DNA from: Spirosoma panaciterrae DSM 21099
Lineage (GTDB): Bacteria > Bacteroidota > Bacteroidia > Cytophagales > Spirosomataceae
Assembly: GCF_000374025.1 (NCBI RefSeq)
Contig: NZ_KB893181.1
Coordinates: 72,034 to 136,033 of the forward strand
DNA: 64,000 nt
Direction of reading: 5' to 3'
A program made the translations under genes and the position numbers. Below, piece by piece: positions 1 through 8,262 of this stretch. The first letter of the stretch is position 1. Every line of letters begins with the position of its first letter. The notes beneath the pieces were generated by a model. The model was given only the letters and a program-made list of their open reading frames with translations, did no database searches and was not told where the DNA came from.

Positions 1-347
1 TTTTTTGTCAAAATAACACTCTTGATAATTTTAAGAAGTGCTTCGGCATCCGCATAGATCGACGCAAATTGTTTTTCATCAAGGTAATGTGTGGCATTTA
101 ACAATTCGAGCCAATAACATGTTTCATCGCATTCTTTTTGCGCTATACCGAGCTTATGAATAAAGTCGGCATCTGATTCGGCATTGTAGCCTTCTCGAAT
201 GTTTGCCCCAACAGATGTGCCACTTCGTAAAAGCTGGCGACTTAATACTGTTTCTTTTTTTGTTTGCCGGAGGTGCTTTTCCAGATTGATGATACGAATG
301 GCAAAAGCAAAACTTTTATCCTTGGTAATATTCGATTTCTGTTGCAT
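1..347 (-). CDS. four-helix-bundle protein (23S rRNA IVS/Avd-like), partial
   Basis: Open frame from an ATG at 345-347 (complement) runs off the left edge, so the C-terminus is missing; about 115 residues are visible. The protein is all-helical and carries family hallmarks: SRQLLRSGTSVGANIREG near residues 38-55, then a helix with GIAQKECDETCYWLELL. These match the small four-helix-bundle family (TIGR02436) known from intervening sequences in 23S rRNA and from Avd of diversity-generating retroelements. Family members are basic, oligomeric and thought to bind nucleic acid; the role of free-standing copies is unknown. A second, divergent copy lies at 17414-17773. Upstream is a nested inverted repeat and the 9-mer ATACCCACC (355-363, complement), also found upstream of the second copy. 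No reverse transcriptase is nearby. Confidence 0.88.
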   Translation of the reverse strand, partial: MQQKSNITKDKSFAFAIRIINLEKHLRQTKKETVLSRQLLRSGTSVGANIREGYNAESDADFIHKLGIAQKECDETCYWLELLNATHYLDEKQFASIYADAEALLKIIKSVILTK

Positions 348-360
348 TTAGAACGGTGGG

Positions 361-447
361 TATATGATGTATGCTGTAAGGTATATGATGTATGTTTAAA
401 GGCTTGAACGTACATCATATACCTTATATCATATATCATACATCATA
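361..447. repeat. nested inverted repeat between four-helix-bundle gene and gltX
   Basis: A perfect 15-bp inverted repeat pairs 378-392 with 411-425 around an 18-nt loop. An outer pair, 363-373 with 437-447, is also perfect over 11 bp. The arms are built from the word TATATGATGTA, repeated directly at 361 and 382. The outer right arm includes the gltX stop codon (443-445, complement). It may end gltX transcription, form the leader of the four-helix-bundle gene, or be one arm of a larger element whose partner lies outside the window. Confidence 0.75.
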
Positions 448-1969
448 AAGCTGCTAATGCGCTTTCCAGTCGTTTTACCGTTTCGTCTTTGCCGATAATT
501 TCGAGGGTCAGCATCAGGTCGGGGCCAGCACCCAGCCCCGTCAGCGCCAGGCGCATGGCCTGCATGATTTTCCCTTGTTTGATACCTGCCTGCTGCATGG
601 CGTCGCCTAACGTATGCTTGATCGCGTCGGCCACAAAATCACCGTCGAAGGTTTGTAAAGCATCACGGAAAGCAGTGACCGCCCGGATGGCATCGTCGTT
701 CCATTTGGCAGCTACAATAGCTTCGTCGTAAGTTGTGGGCGCGTTGAAAATGGTACTGGCTTCTGTGAAGATTTCGTGCGCGAAATTGACACGGCCTTTC
801 AGCAGCGAAACAATCTTTTCAGCTTTCTCCAGCGAGCAATCAAAGCCAGCGGCTTGGGCCTGTTGCTGAACGGTCGGAGCCAGTTCAGAATCCGGGCGTT
901 GGCGGATGTACTGGTGGTTGAACCATTGCGCCTTCTGAATATCGAACCGCGCTCCGGCTTTGTGTACCTGCGCAATATCGAAGGTAGCAATCAGTTCATC
1001 CATCGAGAATAACTCCTGTTCGGTGCCCGGATTCCAGCCCAATAGTGCCAGGAAGTTGACAACCGCTTCGGGTAGGTAACCATCTTCGCGGAAACCACGG
1101 GCTACCTGCCCCGTTGTGGGGTCGGTCCATTGCAGGGGGAATATCGGAAAACCACCGAGGTCAGCATCACGTTTGCTGAGCTTGCCATTGCCTTCGGGTT
1201 TCAGTAGCAGAGGCAGGTGGGCAAACTGCGGCATGGTCGATTCCCAACCCAGATACCGATACAGCAGTACGTGCAGGGGGGCCGAAGGAAGCCACTCTTC
1301 ACCCCGAATCACGTGGGTAATGCCCATCAGATGGTCATCCACAATGTTGGCCAGGTGATAGGTTGGCAACCCATCCGATTTTAACAGAACTTTATCATCA
1401 ATGGCCGACGAATGGACGTTCACCCAGCCCCGAATCAGGTCATTTAGCCGAACCTCTTCTTTACGAGGGGTTTTCAGCCGGATCACAAACGGGTCGCCCG
1501 CTTCGATTCGCGCTTTTACCTCGTCGGGCTTCATCGTGAGCGAGTTACGCATCTGCATCCGTGTGATGGCGTTGTACTGCGCGGCAGGGGCATTGGCCTG
1601 TTCCAGCCGCTTGCGCATAGCGTCCAGCTCTTCGGCCGTATCGAAGGCATAATACGCTTTTCCTTCGTCGATCAGGCGCTGAGCCTCTTTCTGGTAAATT
1701 TCTCTCCGTTCCGACTGACGATAAGGCGCATCGGGACCACCTACGCCCTGGCCTTCATCGATCTCGATGCCGATCCAGCGTAGTGATTCAAGAATGTATT
1801 CCTCGGCTCCGGGTACAAACCGATTCTGGTCGGTATCTTCAATCCGCAGGAGCATTTTGCCGCCCATTTTTCGGGCAAACAGGTAATTATAAAGCGCCGT
1901 ACGCACCCCGCCGATATGAAGCGGCCCCGTAGGACTAGGTGCAAAACGTACGCGAACAGGACTAGACAT
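443..1969 (-). CDS. gltX: glutamyl-tRNA synthetase
   Basis: Class I aminoacyl-tRNA synthetase that charges tRNA-Glu in the cytoplasm; 508 residues, normal for bacterial GluRS. The Rossmann core starts at residue 5 with FAPSPTGPLHIGG, the HIGH-type signature being HIGG at 18-21. The KMSKS-type loop is KLSKR at 263-267. The C-terminal helical anticodon-binding part is present. I chose ATG 1967-1969 because the frame stays open 25 codons further upstream only by reading through a simple-sequence hairpin arm; that extension has low-complexity composition and no family counterpart. ridA lies upstream on the same strand, separated only by the hairpin. Confidence 0.97.
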   Translation of the reverse strand: MSSPVRVRFAPSPTGPLHIGGVRTALYNYLFARKMGGKMLLRIEDTDQNRFVPGAEEYILESLRWIGIEIDEGQGVGGPDAPYRQSERREIYQKEAQRLIDEGKAYYAFDTAEELDAMRKRLEQANAPAAQYNAITRMQMRNSLTMKPDEVKARIEAGDPFVIRLKTPRKEEVRLNDLIRGWVNVHSSAIDDKVLLKSDGLPTYHLANIVDDHLMGITHVIRGEEWLPSAPLHVLLYRYLGWESTMPQFAHLPLLLKPEGNGKLSKRDADLGGFPIFPLQWTDPTTGQVARGFREDGYLPEAVVNFLALLGWNPGTEQELFSMDELIATFDIAQVHKAGARFDIQKAQWFNHQYIRQRPDSELAPTVQQQAQAAGFDCSLEKAEKIVSLLKGRVNFAHEIFTEASTIFNAPTTYDEAIVAAKWNDDAIRAVTAFRDALQTFDGDFVADAIKHTLGDAMQQAGIKQGKIMQAMRLALTGLGAGPDLMLTLEIIGKDETVKRLESALAAL

Positions 1970-1980
1970 AAAGAGCGAAT

Positions 1981-2046
1981 GAGTGAAAGAGCGAAAGAGT
2001 GGCTGACGCGACATATTCGCTCTTTCACTCTTTCGCTCTTTCACTC
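1981..2046. repeat. intergenic hairpin A with GGCTGACGC core
   Basis: A perfect 21-bp stem pairs 1981-2001 with 2026-2046; the arms consist of GAGTGAAA/GAGCGAAA words. Directly after the left arm, 2001-2010 reads GGCTGACGCG. It fills almost the whole gap between ridA and gltX. The same core follows different arms at 15586, 17333, 52812 and 61950. It may act as a terminator or processing site between ridA and gltX. Confidence 0.85.
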
Positions 2047-2047
2047 T

Positions 2048-2413
2048 TTAAATAGCTATTACTGAAATTTCGACATTAACATCTTTGGGCAAACGGGCCA
2101 CTTCGACCGTTTCGCGGGCGGGAGGCTCGGCAGGGAAATACCGGCCATATACCTCATTGATAGCGGCAAAATTGTTCATGTCTTTCACAAAAATGCTGCT
2201 CTTTACGATGTTGATGTAATCGAGACCGGCAGCTTTCAGAATGGCTCCGATATTCTCCATTACTTTCTGGGTCTCGGCCTGTATATCACCCTGACCAGCC
2301 ACATCAAGGGCAATCTGGCCCGAAACGAACAGCATTCCATTTACTAGTACAGCCTGACTGTACGGCCCAATGGGGGCTGGGGCCTGTTCGCTATAAACAA
2401 TTTGTTTGCTCAT
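2048..2413 (-). CDS. ridA: RidA family reactive intermediate/imine deaminase
   Basis: 121 residues, the full length of RidA (YjgF/YER057c/UK114). RidA hydrolyses reactive enamine/imine intermediates made by PLP enzymes to ketoacids and ammonia. The C-terminal signature PARETVEVARLPKD supplies the arginine that holds the substrate carboxylate, and the N-terminal APAPIGPYSQAV block is intact. The subfamily is the archetypal RidA by this signature. It is read toward gltX and has a consensus -7 element 61 bases upstream. The stop codon touches the hairpin at 1981-2046. Confidence 0.95.
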   Translation of the reverse strand: MSKQIVYSEQAPAPIGPYSQAVLVNGMLFVSGQIALDVAGQGDIQAETQKVMENIGAILKAAGLDYINIVKSSIFVKDMNNFAAINEVYGRYFPAEPPARETVEVARLPKDVNVEISVIAI

Positions 2414-2473
2414 GGTTTTTAGTAGTCAATAGGCAGAAGTCGACTAAAGGATTTAGTAGCGGCTTCCGACGTG

Positions 2474-2481
2474 CAAAGTTA
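2474..2481 (-). promoter_or_regulatory. Bacteroidota -7 element for ridA
   Basis: The minus strand reads TAACTTTG, an exact match to TAnnTTTG, 61 bases upstream of the ridA start. No clear TTG -33 element sits at the usual 17-23 base spacing, so the call rests on the -7 match and its position. Confidence 0.55.
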
Positions 2482-2599
2482 TCACTAAACCCCGGATGGG
2501 TTTATGTTTCGTGTAAAGTTTGGCGTTTACCCTTAAAGTTGCCAGGAGCAATGGGTATTTTAGCGTCAATCAACTCAACCTCCCTGTAAGACTGTGTTT

Positions 2600-3745
2600 A
2601 TGGCCAGTTGGAAAGAATTTTTGGTAAATACTGTTGCCGATGTAGATACCCAGTTTGATCGGCTCAAAGCGCGGCTGGCAGGACGACTCGGCAACGACAA
2701 ACCCTACCGAATCATTTACTACCGTGGATTTGGTAGTCCAACGGCTGTTTGGCTGAAAGGTCGGGTGTTGCGCCAGAATGACCTAAGTACGCCCAGCGAC
2801 CATGATAGCTTCTGGCAGAATCTGCTGGCTACCTATCAGCGTTTCGGGAGCGAAGCCGTGGCTAAGGTAACGGTCCGAATTGACGCGTTTGAATCGACTT
2901 ATCGAACAGCAACCGATGAGGATGGCTATTTTGAACTAACCATCAACCCGCCGAATAATTTACCACCTGGCCGGGCCTGGTTTCCGGTTCGTTATGCGCT
3001 GGAAGGGGTTTTGCAGCCCGATACGCCGGAAACAGCCGCTAATGAGCCCGTGGTTAAGGATGGGTATCTGATGATTTCGCCAACGTACAGCCAGTTTGGG
3101 GTGATTTCAGATATTGACGATACGGTGCTGGTGACCGATGCGACCAACCTGCTGCAAACTGCCCGACTGACGTTTCTAGGAAATGCCTACACGCGGTTGC
3201 CCTTTGCCGGGATAGCCGCGTTTTACCGGGCCTTGCAGAGCGGGCCTGTCACTACGTTGTTTAACCCCATCTATTTTGTATCGAGCAGTCCCTGGAATTT
3301 GTACGATCTGCTGGTCGATTTTTTCCGCATACAGGGTATTCCTAAAGGACCGCTTCTGCTTCGTGATTTTGACCTGTCGCCTACCATGCTTTCGTCCGAA
3401 GGGCACCACACGCATAAGTTGGCCATGATTCGGAAGGTTTTGGATGTAAATCCCCAGTTGCCGTTTGTGCTCATTGGCGACAGTGGCCAGCAAGATCCCG
3501 AAATTTATGCGCGGGTGGTACGCGAAAATCCGGGTCGAATACGCGCCATTTACATCCGCGACGTGTCGGAAGATCAGCGGGACGAAGCCGTTCGCGAACT
3601 CATCCGAACCACCCAAACTTACCACGTCCCTATGCTGCTTGTAGCGGATACGGTGGCTGCGGCCGAGCATGCTGCCTCGCTTGGATTGATCGATTCGGAT
3701 ACCATTCCGGAGATTCGGGCCGACCGTCGGGCCGACAAAGAATAA
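2600..3745 (+). CDS. App1-like phosphatidate phosphatase (DUF2183) family protein
   Basis: 381 residues. The catalytic domain has the HAD-like motif DIDDT at 171-175, the block SSSPWN at 228-233 and GDSGQQDP at 293-300. This is the DUF2183/App1 arrangement; yeast App1 is a Mg2+-dependent phosphatidate phosphatase. The bacterial substrate is not established, so lipid phosphatase is family inference. The N-terminal 160 residues include a beta-rich segment that may be a carbohydrate- or lipid-binding-like domain. There is no signal peptide, so it is probably cytoplasmic or peripheral. ATG 2600 is preferred over the GTG two codons upstream. Confidence 0.85.
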   Translation: MASWKEFLVNTVADVDTQFDRLKARLAGRLGNDKPYRIIYYRGFGSPTAVWLKGRVLRQNDLSTPSDHDSFWQNLLATYQRFGSEAVAKVTVRIDAFESTYRTATDEDGYFELTINPPNNLPPGRAWFPVRYALEGVLQPDTPETAANEPVVKDGYLMISPTYSQFGVISDIDDTVLVTDATNLLQTARLTFLGNAYTRLPFAGIAAFYRALQSGPVTTLFNPIYFVSSSPWNLYDLLVDFFRIQGIPKGPLLLRDFDLSPTMLSSEGHHTHKLAMIRKVLDVNPQLPFVLIGDSGQQDPEIYARVVRENPGRIRAIYIRDVSEDQRDEAVRELIRTTQTYHVPMLLVADTVAAAEHAASLGLIDSDTIPEIRADRRADKE

Positions 3746-3849
3746 CTTTTTTTTATCGGCTACGCAACCCAGCGTTATAGAGCGCCGTATTGCCCATTGA
3801 ACCGGTTCAACTGTTCTTTTTTTTCAACCTAAAAAACACAGTTGATAGA

Positions 3850-4692
3850 ATGAAACCTTCTGTTTACATAAATCGATCAGTTTTACTGACAGCTTTTTGC
3901 GTAGCAACCTTGTTGGGATGCAAAGAGGATAACCCAACCGTTTCATCGGATGTAGGGCTGGGAACAACCACACTGGGTCAGGTGCTGACCGGGCAGGATG
4001 GCAAGACACTGTATTTCTTTTCAAGGGATGTGGCGGGTGATGCGAATTGCTCAGGAAGTTGCCTGGACAACTGGCCAATTTTCTACAAAGAAACACCTTC
4101 GTTGGCCAGTGGTCTGAAAGCGTCGGACTTTGCTACCATTACACGGGCCGATGGCAACAAGCAAACGACCTTTAAAGGCTGGCCCTTGTATTATTACAAA
4201 AATGACGCAAAAGCAGGCGATGTAACGGGCGAGAATGTGGGAAATCTATGGTTAGTCGCCAAGCCAAATTATACGGTGTTACTCGGTTCGCGGCAATTAG
4301 TTGGACTGGATGGAAAAAACTATACTTTTGATACCAAAGAGGGCACGGGAAATTCGTTGTTTCTGACCGACAGTCTGGGTCGTACGCTGTATGCGTTTGC
4401 AAATGACAAAAAGAATGTAAACAAGTATACCAAGACTGATTTGAGCAATGATGCTACCTGGCCTATTTTCCAGACCTCATCGAAACTCGGTGAAATTCCA
4501 TCAGCGCTCAACAAAGCTGACTTTACAACCATTACAGCGGTTGGTAAAACCCAACTGACCTATAAAGGCTGGCCACTTTATTATTTTGGAGCCGATGCCG
4601 GGCAGCGGGGAAGTACCAAAGGGGTTAGTGTGCCGAAGCCAGGTATTTGGCCCGTGGTCAATACGACATCGGCCGAGGCTCCGGCGCAATGA
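3850..4692 (+). CDS. secreted lipoprotein with four Yx(FWY)xxD repeats
   Basis: 280 residues with a lipoprotein signal (LLTAFCVATLLGC, lipid cysteine about residue 24). Two tandem copies of the Lipoprotein_15/COG4315 domain follow. Four copies of the defining Yx(FWY)xxD motif are visible: YFFSRD, YYYKND, YAFAND and YYFGAD. The first repeat has CSGSC, which could form a disulfide. Molecular function is unknown; homologues often sit near redox or cytochrome genes, and here a Rieske lipoprotein and YceI gene lie downstream. I chose the ATG giving the lipobox; a TTG 20 codons upstream would spoil the signal peptide. It may be transcribed separately from the sigma gene 133 bases downstream. Confidence 0.82.
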   Translation: MKPSVYINRSVLLTAFCVATLLGCKEDNPTVSSDVGLGTTTLGQVLTGQDGKTLYFFSRDVAGDANCSGSCLDNWPIFYKETPSLASGLKASDFATITRADGNKQTTFKGWPLYYYKNDAKAGDVTGENVGNLWLVAKPNYTVLLGSRQLVGLDGKNYTFDTKEGTGNSLFLTDSLGRTLYAFANDKKNVNKYTKTDLSNDATWPIFQTSSKLGEIPSALNKADFTTITAVGKTQLTYKGWPLYYFGADAGQRGSTKGVSVPKPGIWPVVNTTSAEAPAQ

Positions 4693-4825
4693 TACGTTTG
4701 ATTCGGTCGATTCTATAGGTTCTGATGAAGCACTATCTGTGTTTTCGTGGGCCCGGTTGGTGAGAAAGAAGCTATAGAATCGACAAAACTATACTCTACC
4801 CATTTAGATTTAGATAAAGCTTATT

Positions 4826-5401
4826 TTGTCCAACGCATCAAACATATCCGCGCTAACTGATCTGCTGGCCGGTTGCCTTCGCAACCATCGGCAAAGTCAG
4901 GAATTGCTATATCGGCAATTTTACGGGTATGCCATGAGTGTGTGTATGCGGTATGCACCCACTCGCGAGGAAGCGCTGGAAGTGCTGAATGATGGGTTTT
5001 TGAAAGTATTTACCCGATTGGATCAGTACGATCCTGCACAGCCGTTTAAAGGCTGGCTCCGACGCATTATGATCAATGCGGCTGTCGATCAGTATCGTCG
5101 GGAGGCCCGCCATCAGCATGAAGGTGTCGAAAAGATTGAACTGACGGCCGTCGCCGAATCGGCCGACGCCTTCAGCCAGTTAGCGCATGAAGATTTATTG
5201 GCCCTGATTCAGCGGCTGTCGCCTGCGTATCGACTGGCATTTAACTTATACGTTATGGATGGATTTACGCACGAAGAAATTGCCAGCCAACTGGGTATTT
5301 CGGTCGGTGCGTCGAAATCGAATCTCGCCCGGGCGCGCGAAAACCTGCGCCAGTTATTGAAACAATTAAACTACGACGAGTATGCCAGAGCTAACCGATG
5401 A
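4826..5401 (+). CDS. ECF-type RNA polymerase sigma factor
   Basis: 191 residues. Region 2 runs from LLYRQFYGYAMSV through EEALEVLNDGFLKVF and FKGWLRRI; region 4 from LSPAYRLAFNLYVMDG through THEEIASQLGIS, a helix-turn-helix that reads the -35 element. The start appears to be TTG 4826: an in-frame TAG lies five codons upstream, and the first downstream ATGs would remove part of region 2. It overlaps the next gene by 20 bases, so the two are co-translated. The partner encodes a protein with a short cytoplasmic head and a membrane segment, a likely regulator. Confidence 0.9.
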   Translation: MSNASNISALTDLLAGCLRNHRQSQELLYRQFYGYAMSVCMRYAPTREEALEVLNDGFLKVFTRLDQYDPAQPFKGWLRRIMINAAVDQYRREARHQHEGVEKIELTAVAESADAFSQLAHEDLLALIQRLSPAYRLAFNLYVMDGFTHEEIASQLGISVGASKSNLARARENLRQLLKQLNYDEYARANR

Positions 5402-6971
5402 CCAATTGGACGGGCTCTTCAGAAAGTCGGCTGAAGAGTTCGATCCCCCGTTCGATCCGGCGGCCTGGCAGGACATGAAAGCCCGTCTGGACACCAACGA
5501 ACACACGATGCCTGCCGGGGCCTTTGTCTGGAAAAATATGCTTCGGTGGGGCCTGCCTGTTTTGCTGCTTTTGCTGCTGACAGGAGGGGGATGGCTTGTC
5601 TATCAAAAAACAACAGCTAAAGGAACTACTGCCGTCGATTCGGCCCGATTAGCCGAAGCACAACCTGATAACCTGGCGGAGCAGTCATCAGCCCCAACAT
5701 CCAGTTTATCTGAAGCCGACCCTTCTGACCGGAAGAGTACAGATGTTAAGAAATCGGCTGATCGGATTGAATCGACACAAGAAGTTACGAATTCAGAAAA
5801 CCGACTTAACAAATTGACAGAGCGGCCCATACCCGCAACCAAAGCGACCACCACACCGACGCGAACCCCTGCAACGAACGGAGCAACATCTACGTATAAG
5901 CCAATAACCGATGCCCGGTTGTCAGCTTCAAATCGAGGTAAGCGTACAGCAACGGAGACGGATCTATTGGCAACAACCGACGGAGCAACCGTAAGCAATC
6001 ATTCGGAACGGACTGCGGGAAAGCGTACCAGGGCTCGTATGCGTAAAGGCCGCAGTCATGCTGTGCCTACGGAATCAGTCGCGTTACTTGGGGCGGCTTA
6101 TTCGACGGAGCCAACCTCACCCATTTTGGGAACGAAACGGCAGGACACACGTCGACGGGAGATTGTGCCGCCGGATGGAAATACCGCTGGAGGAGCTATC
6201 ATACCGGGCGAGGAGGTGGAGTTGCCTGCATCAGAAGCCATTACAGTATATAAACTAGCGGTTCGGCCGCCCCAATGGCCAGTTGTATCATTTGCCAGTC
6301 CACCTGTCGTTGCGCATCCCGATACGGCGGCCCAGCGTAAGGTATCCAGGCCAGATGTACCGTTTCAGCGAGGGCTGAGTGTTCGCTTTGGGGTGTCGCC
6401 CGATTTAAGCTCGATTGGGTTGGATAATTTTTCCCGGCCCGGAACGAACATAGGCGCTTTTCTGGAATATAGGCTGGCATCCTGCTGGAGTGTTCAGGCT
6501 GGTCTGATTCAAAGTACGAAAATTTACCAGGCCTATCCTGACGAATACGTTGCTCCGACGGGTGCCTGGGGCGGCTATGTGAAGCCAAATGATATCGACG
6601 GGCGTTGCAACATGTTCGATATTCCACTCAATGTCCGGTACGATTTTTCCGTAAAGCCTAAAAAAGCCGATTCTCGTCTGACGAATCGCTGGTTTGTGAG
6701 TACAGGCGCAACCAGCTACATTATCAAACAGGAACAGTATCATTACAATTATCCAGCCCATACCTACAACCAGCGAACTGATTCTACGGCCAGTACAGGT
6801 GGCTATGGATTTAGTAATATAAACTTCTCAGTTGGGTATGAGCGAGCCCTAAGCCGTCGATTGTCCTGGCAAATTGAACCGTTCATCAAGATGCCATTGC
6901 GGGGCGTTGGTCTTTTCAACGTGAATTTATTGAGCACTGGTGCATTTTTCTCGCTTCGTTTGAAACTATGA
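5382..6971 (+). CDS. sigma-factor-coupled protein: cytoplasmic head, TM helix, Pro/Thr-rich linker, outer-membrane beta-barrel
   Basis: 529 residues. Residues 1-50 are a polar head (DDQLDGLFRKSAEEFDPPFD motif) of the type that follows ECF sigma genes in Bacteroidota. One membrane helix spans about 53-75. A low-complexity Thr/Ala/Ser/Arg linker follows to about 345, and residues 346-529 look like an eight-strand outer-membrane barrel: alternating amphipathic strands ending in FFSLRLKL. Read literally, the head is in the cytoplasm and the barrel in the outer membrane, so one chain would cross the envelope. By position it may hold or sense for the sigma factor; this is inference. No FecR or zinc anti-sigma signature is present. 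Confidence 0.75.
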   Translation: MPELTDDQLDGLFRKSAEEFDPPFDPAAWQDMKARLDTNEHTMPAGAFVWKNMLRWGLPVLLLLLLTGGGWLVYQKTTAKGTTAVDSARLAEAQPDNLAEQSSAPTSSLSEADPSDRKSTDVKKSADRIESTQEVTNSENRLNKLTERPIPATKATTTPTRTPATNGATSTYKPITDARLSASNRGKRTATETDLLATTDGATVSNHSERTAGKRTRARMRKGRSHAVPTESVALLGAAYSTEPTSPILGTKRQDTRRREIVPPDGNTAGGAIIPGEEVELPASEAITVYKLAVRPPQWPVVSFASPPVVAHPDTAAQRKVSRPDVPFQRGLSVRFGVSPDLSSIGLDNFSRPGTNIGAFLEYRLASCWSVQAGLIQSTKIYQAYPDEYVAPTGAWGGYVKPNDIDGRCNMFDIPLNVRYDFSVKPKKADSRLTNRWFVSTGATSYIIKQEQYHYNYPAHTYNQRTDSTASTGGYGFSNINFSVGYERALSRRLSWQIEPFIKMPLRGVGLFNVNLLSTGAFFSLRLKL

Positions 6972-7020
6972 CAAAATCTCTACGGATAGTCTACAGGAGG
7001 CTATTAATTGATGTAACTAC

Positions 7021-7554
7021 ATGAAACCGACTAATCAGATGAAGAGTAACTCAGCAACCGAAACAATGAAGCGTGGAGAGTTTTTGCGTAGCCTCGGCTT
7101 GAGCACGGGGGCCCTAATGGCTTTCTATTGCATGGGAACAGGATTGACCGCTTGTTCGAAAAGTGATAGCAACGACCCAACACCGACCCCAACCCCCACA
7201 CCAGCGGCTGGCGTAACGGGCAATGCCGATACATCGAAAGGGGCCATTAGCTTTACCGTTGATCTGACCAATGCCAATTATAGCAAGCTGAAAACATCGG
7301 GTCAATACGCTATTATTGGCAGCCTGATCGTGGCCAAGGCGAAAAGCGGATCGTTTATAGCGCTATCTAAAACCTGTACGCACGAAGGCTTTGAAGTGAA
7401 GTACCGGGCTGCGCAGGATGATATTTATTGCGACAATCACGGCTCCGAATACAGCTTGACGGGGGCCGTCGATGTGGGGCCAGCTACCAAGCCACTCACG
7501 CAGTATAAAACGTCGCTTAGTGCCGACGGGAATACGCTGACTGTAACTGCCTAA
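7021..7554 (+). CDS. Rieske [2Fe-2S] lipoprotein
   Basis: 177 residues. The cluster ligands are visible: C119-T-H121 and C137-D-N-H140, matching CxH...CxxH of Rieske ferredoxin domains. The N-terminus KRGEFLRSLGLSTGALMA resembles a Tat-like signal with only one arginine of the pair, followed by a lipobox LTAC with lipid cysteine at 45. A Thr-Pro linker (53-61) joins anchor and domain. It likely carries electrons at the outer face of the cytoplasmic membrane. Three ATGs (7021, 7039, 7066) could start the protein; none has a distinctive ribosome site. It is followed after 17 bases by a His-rich membrane protein, a plausible electron partner. Confidence 0.88.
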   Translation: MKPTNQMKSNSATETMKRGEFLRSLGLSTGALMAFYCMGTGLTACSKSDSNDPTPTPTPTPAAGVTGNADTSKGAISFTVDLTNANYSKLKTSGQYAIIGSLIVAKAKSGSFIALSKTCTHEGFEVKYRAAQDDIYCDNHGSEYSLTGAVDVGPATKPLTQYKTSLSADGNTLTVTA

Positions 7555-7571
7555 CCACTAAATCGCACCGG

Positions 7572-8258
7572 ATGAAATCTGTTTGTTTTGCCTTACTGGT
7601 ATGGGTTGGGCTGGGTTCCTTACAGGCTCAGGATTCAACCGCCATTCGTCGGGATACAACAATTACGCCTGGTCAGACGCCGGACAATTCGGCGTCTGAC
7701 CTACTGGCTGACCTGACCGACTCGACTGAAAAACAGGAGTTGCTACCCCATAAGATGATTTTCACCCAGCGCATTTTCTGGGGACCGAAGGGTTTACTAC
7801 GGACCATGAACATTGCCCCCCTTACTTCGGAAGGGCGTATTCATGAATTGAAAGTGCGCCGAACCATGCTGGTAGCCCACCAGATTGGCGGTTTCCTGAC
7901 GCTGGCGGGTTTTGTAACACAGGGTATTCTGGGGGCTAAGCTGTATAATGCCAAAGGGCAGGACTATATCGATACAAAAAAGTGGCACGAACGAACCGCC
8001 ACCTTTATCAATATCTCGTACGGAACAACCCTAGCGCTATCACTGACGGCTCCGCCACCCATTGTTGGACCTAAACGTGGGTTTACGACCATCAAGTTGC
8101 ATCGATACCTGGCTATTGTTCACCTGGCGGGCATGATCACTACGAACGTACTGGCCCACCTGATTGAGGATAATTCGTCGCTGAAACCGTATCACCGGGC
8201 CGCTGCGTATACCACGTTTGGTGCCTATGCAGCCTCCATTCTGGCCTTAAAATTCTAA
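7572..8258 (+). CDS. predicted four-helix membrane protein with conserved histidines (cytochrome b-like candidate)
   Basis: 228 residues with a cleavable signal peptide (ending LGSLQAQ) and a periplasmic stretch of about 75 residues. Four hydrophobic helices follow, several led by or containing histidine: VAHQIGGFLTLAGFVTQG, HERTATFINISYG, HRYLAIVHLAGMITTNVLAH and YHRAAAYTTFGAYAAS. Paired histidines on neighbouring helices are what haem b ligation needs, as in cytochrome b561 families, but I cannot assign the protein to a named family. Location between a Rieske lipoprotein and YceI supports a redox role. It could instead be a non-haem membrane protein. Confidence 0.6.
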   Translation: MKSVCFALLVWVGLGSLQAQDSTAIRRDTTITPGQTPDNSASDLLADLTDSTEKQELLPHKMIFTQRIFWGPKGLLRTMNIAPLTSEGRIHELKVRRTMLVAHQIGGFLTLAGFVTQGILGAKLYNAKGQDYIDTKKWHERTATFINISYGTTLALSLTAPPPIVGPKRGFTTIKLHRYLAIVHLAGMITTNVLAHLIEDNSSLKPYHRAAAYTTFGAYAASILALKF

Positions 8259-8262
8259 GATC

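Noticed and set aside
1-347. Avd-type gene as sign of a diversity-generating retroelement
   Set aside because: No reverse transcriptase, template repeat or variable-repeat target is visible in the window near either four-helix-bundle gene.
361-447. Repeated TATATGATGTA words as a CRISPR fragment
   Set aside because: Only two direct copies with unequal spacing, plus inverted copies; no spacers or cas genes.
1970-2044. N-terminal extension of gltX by 25 codons
   Set aside because: The extra codons translate a simple-sequence hairpin arm; family alignment knowledge places the start at MSSPVRVRFAPSPTG.
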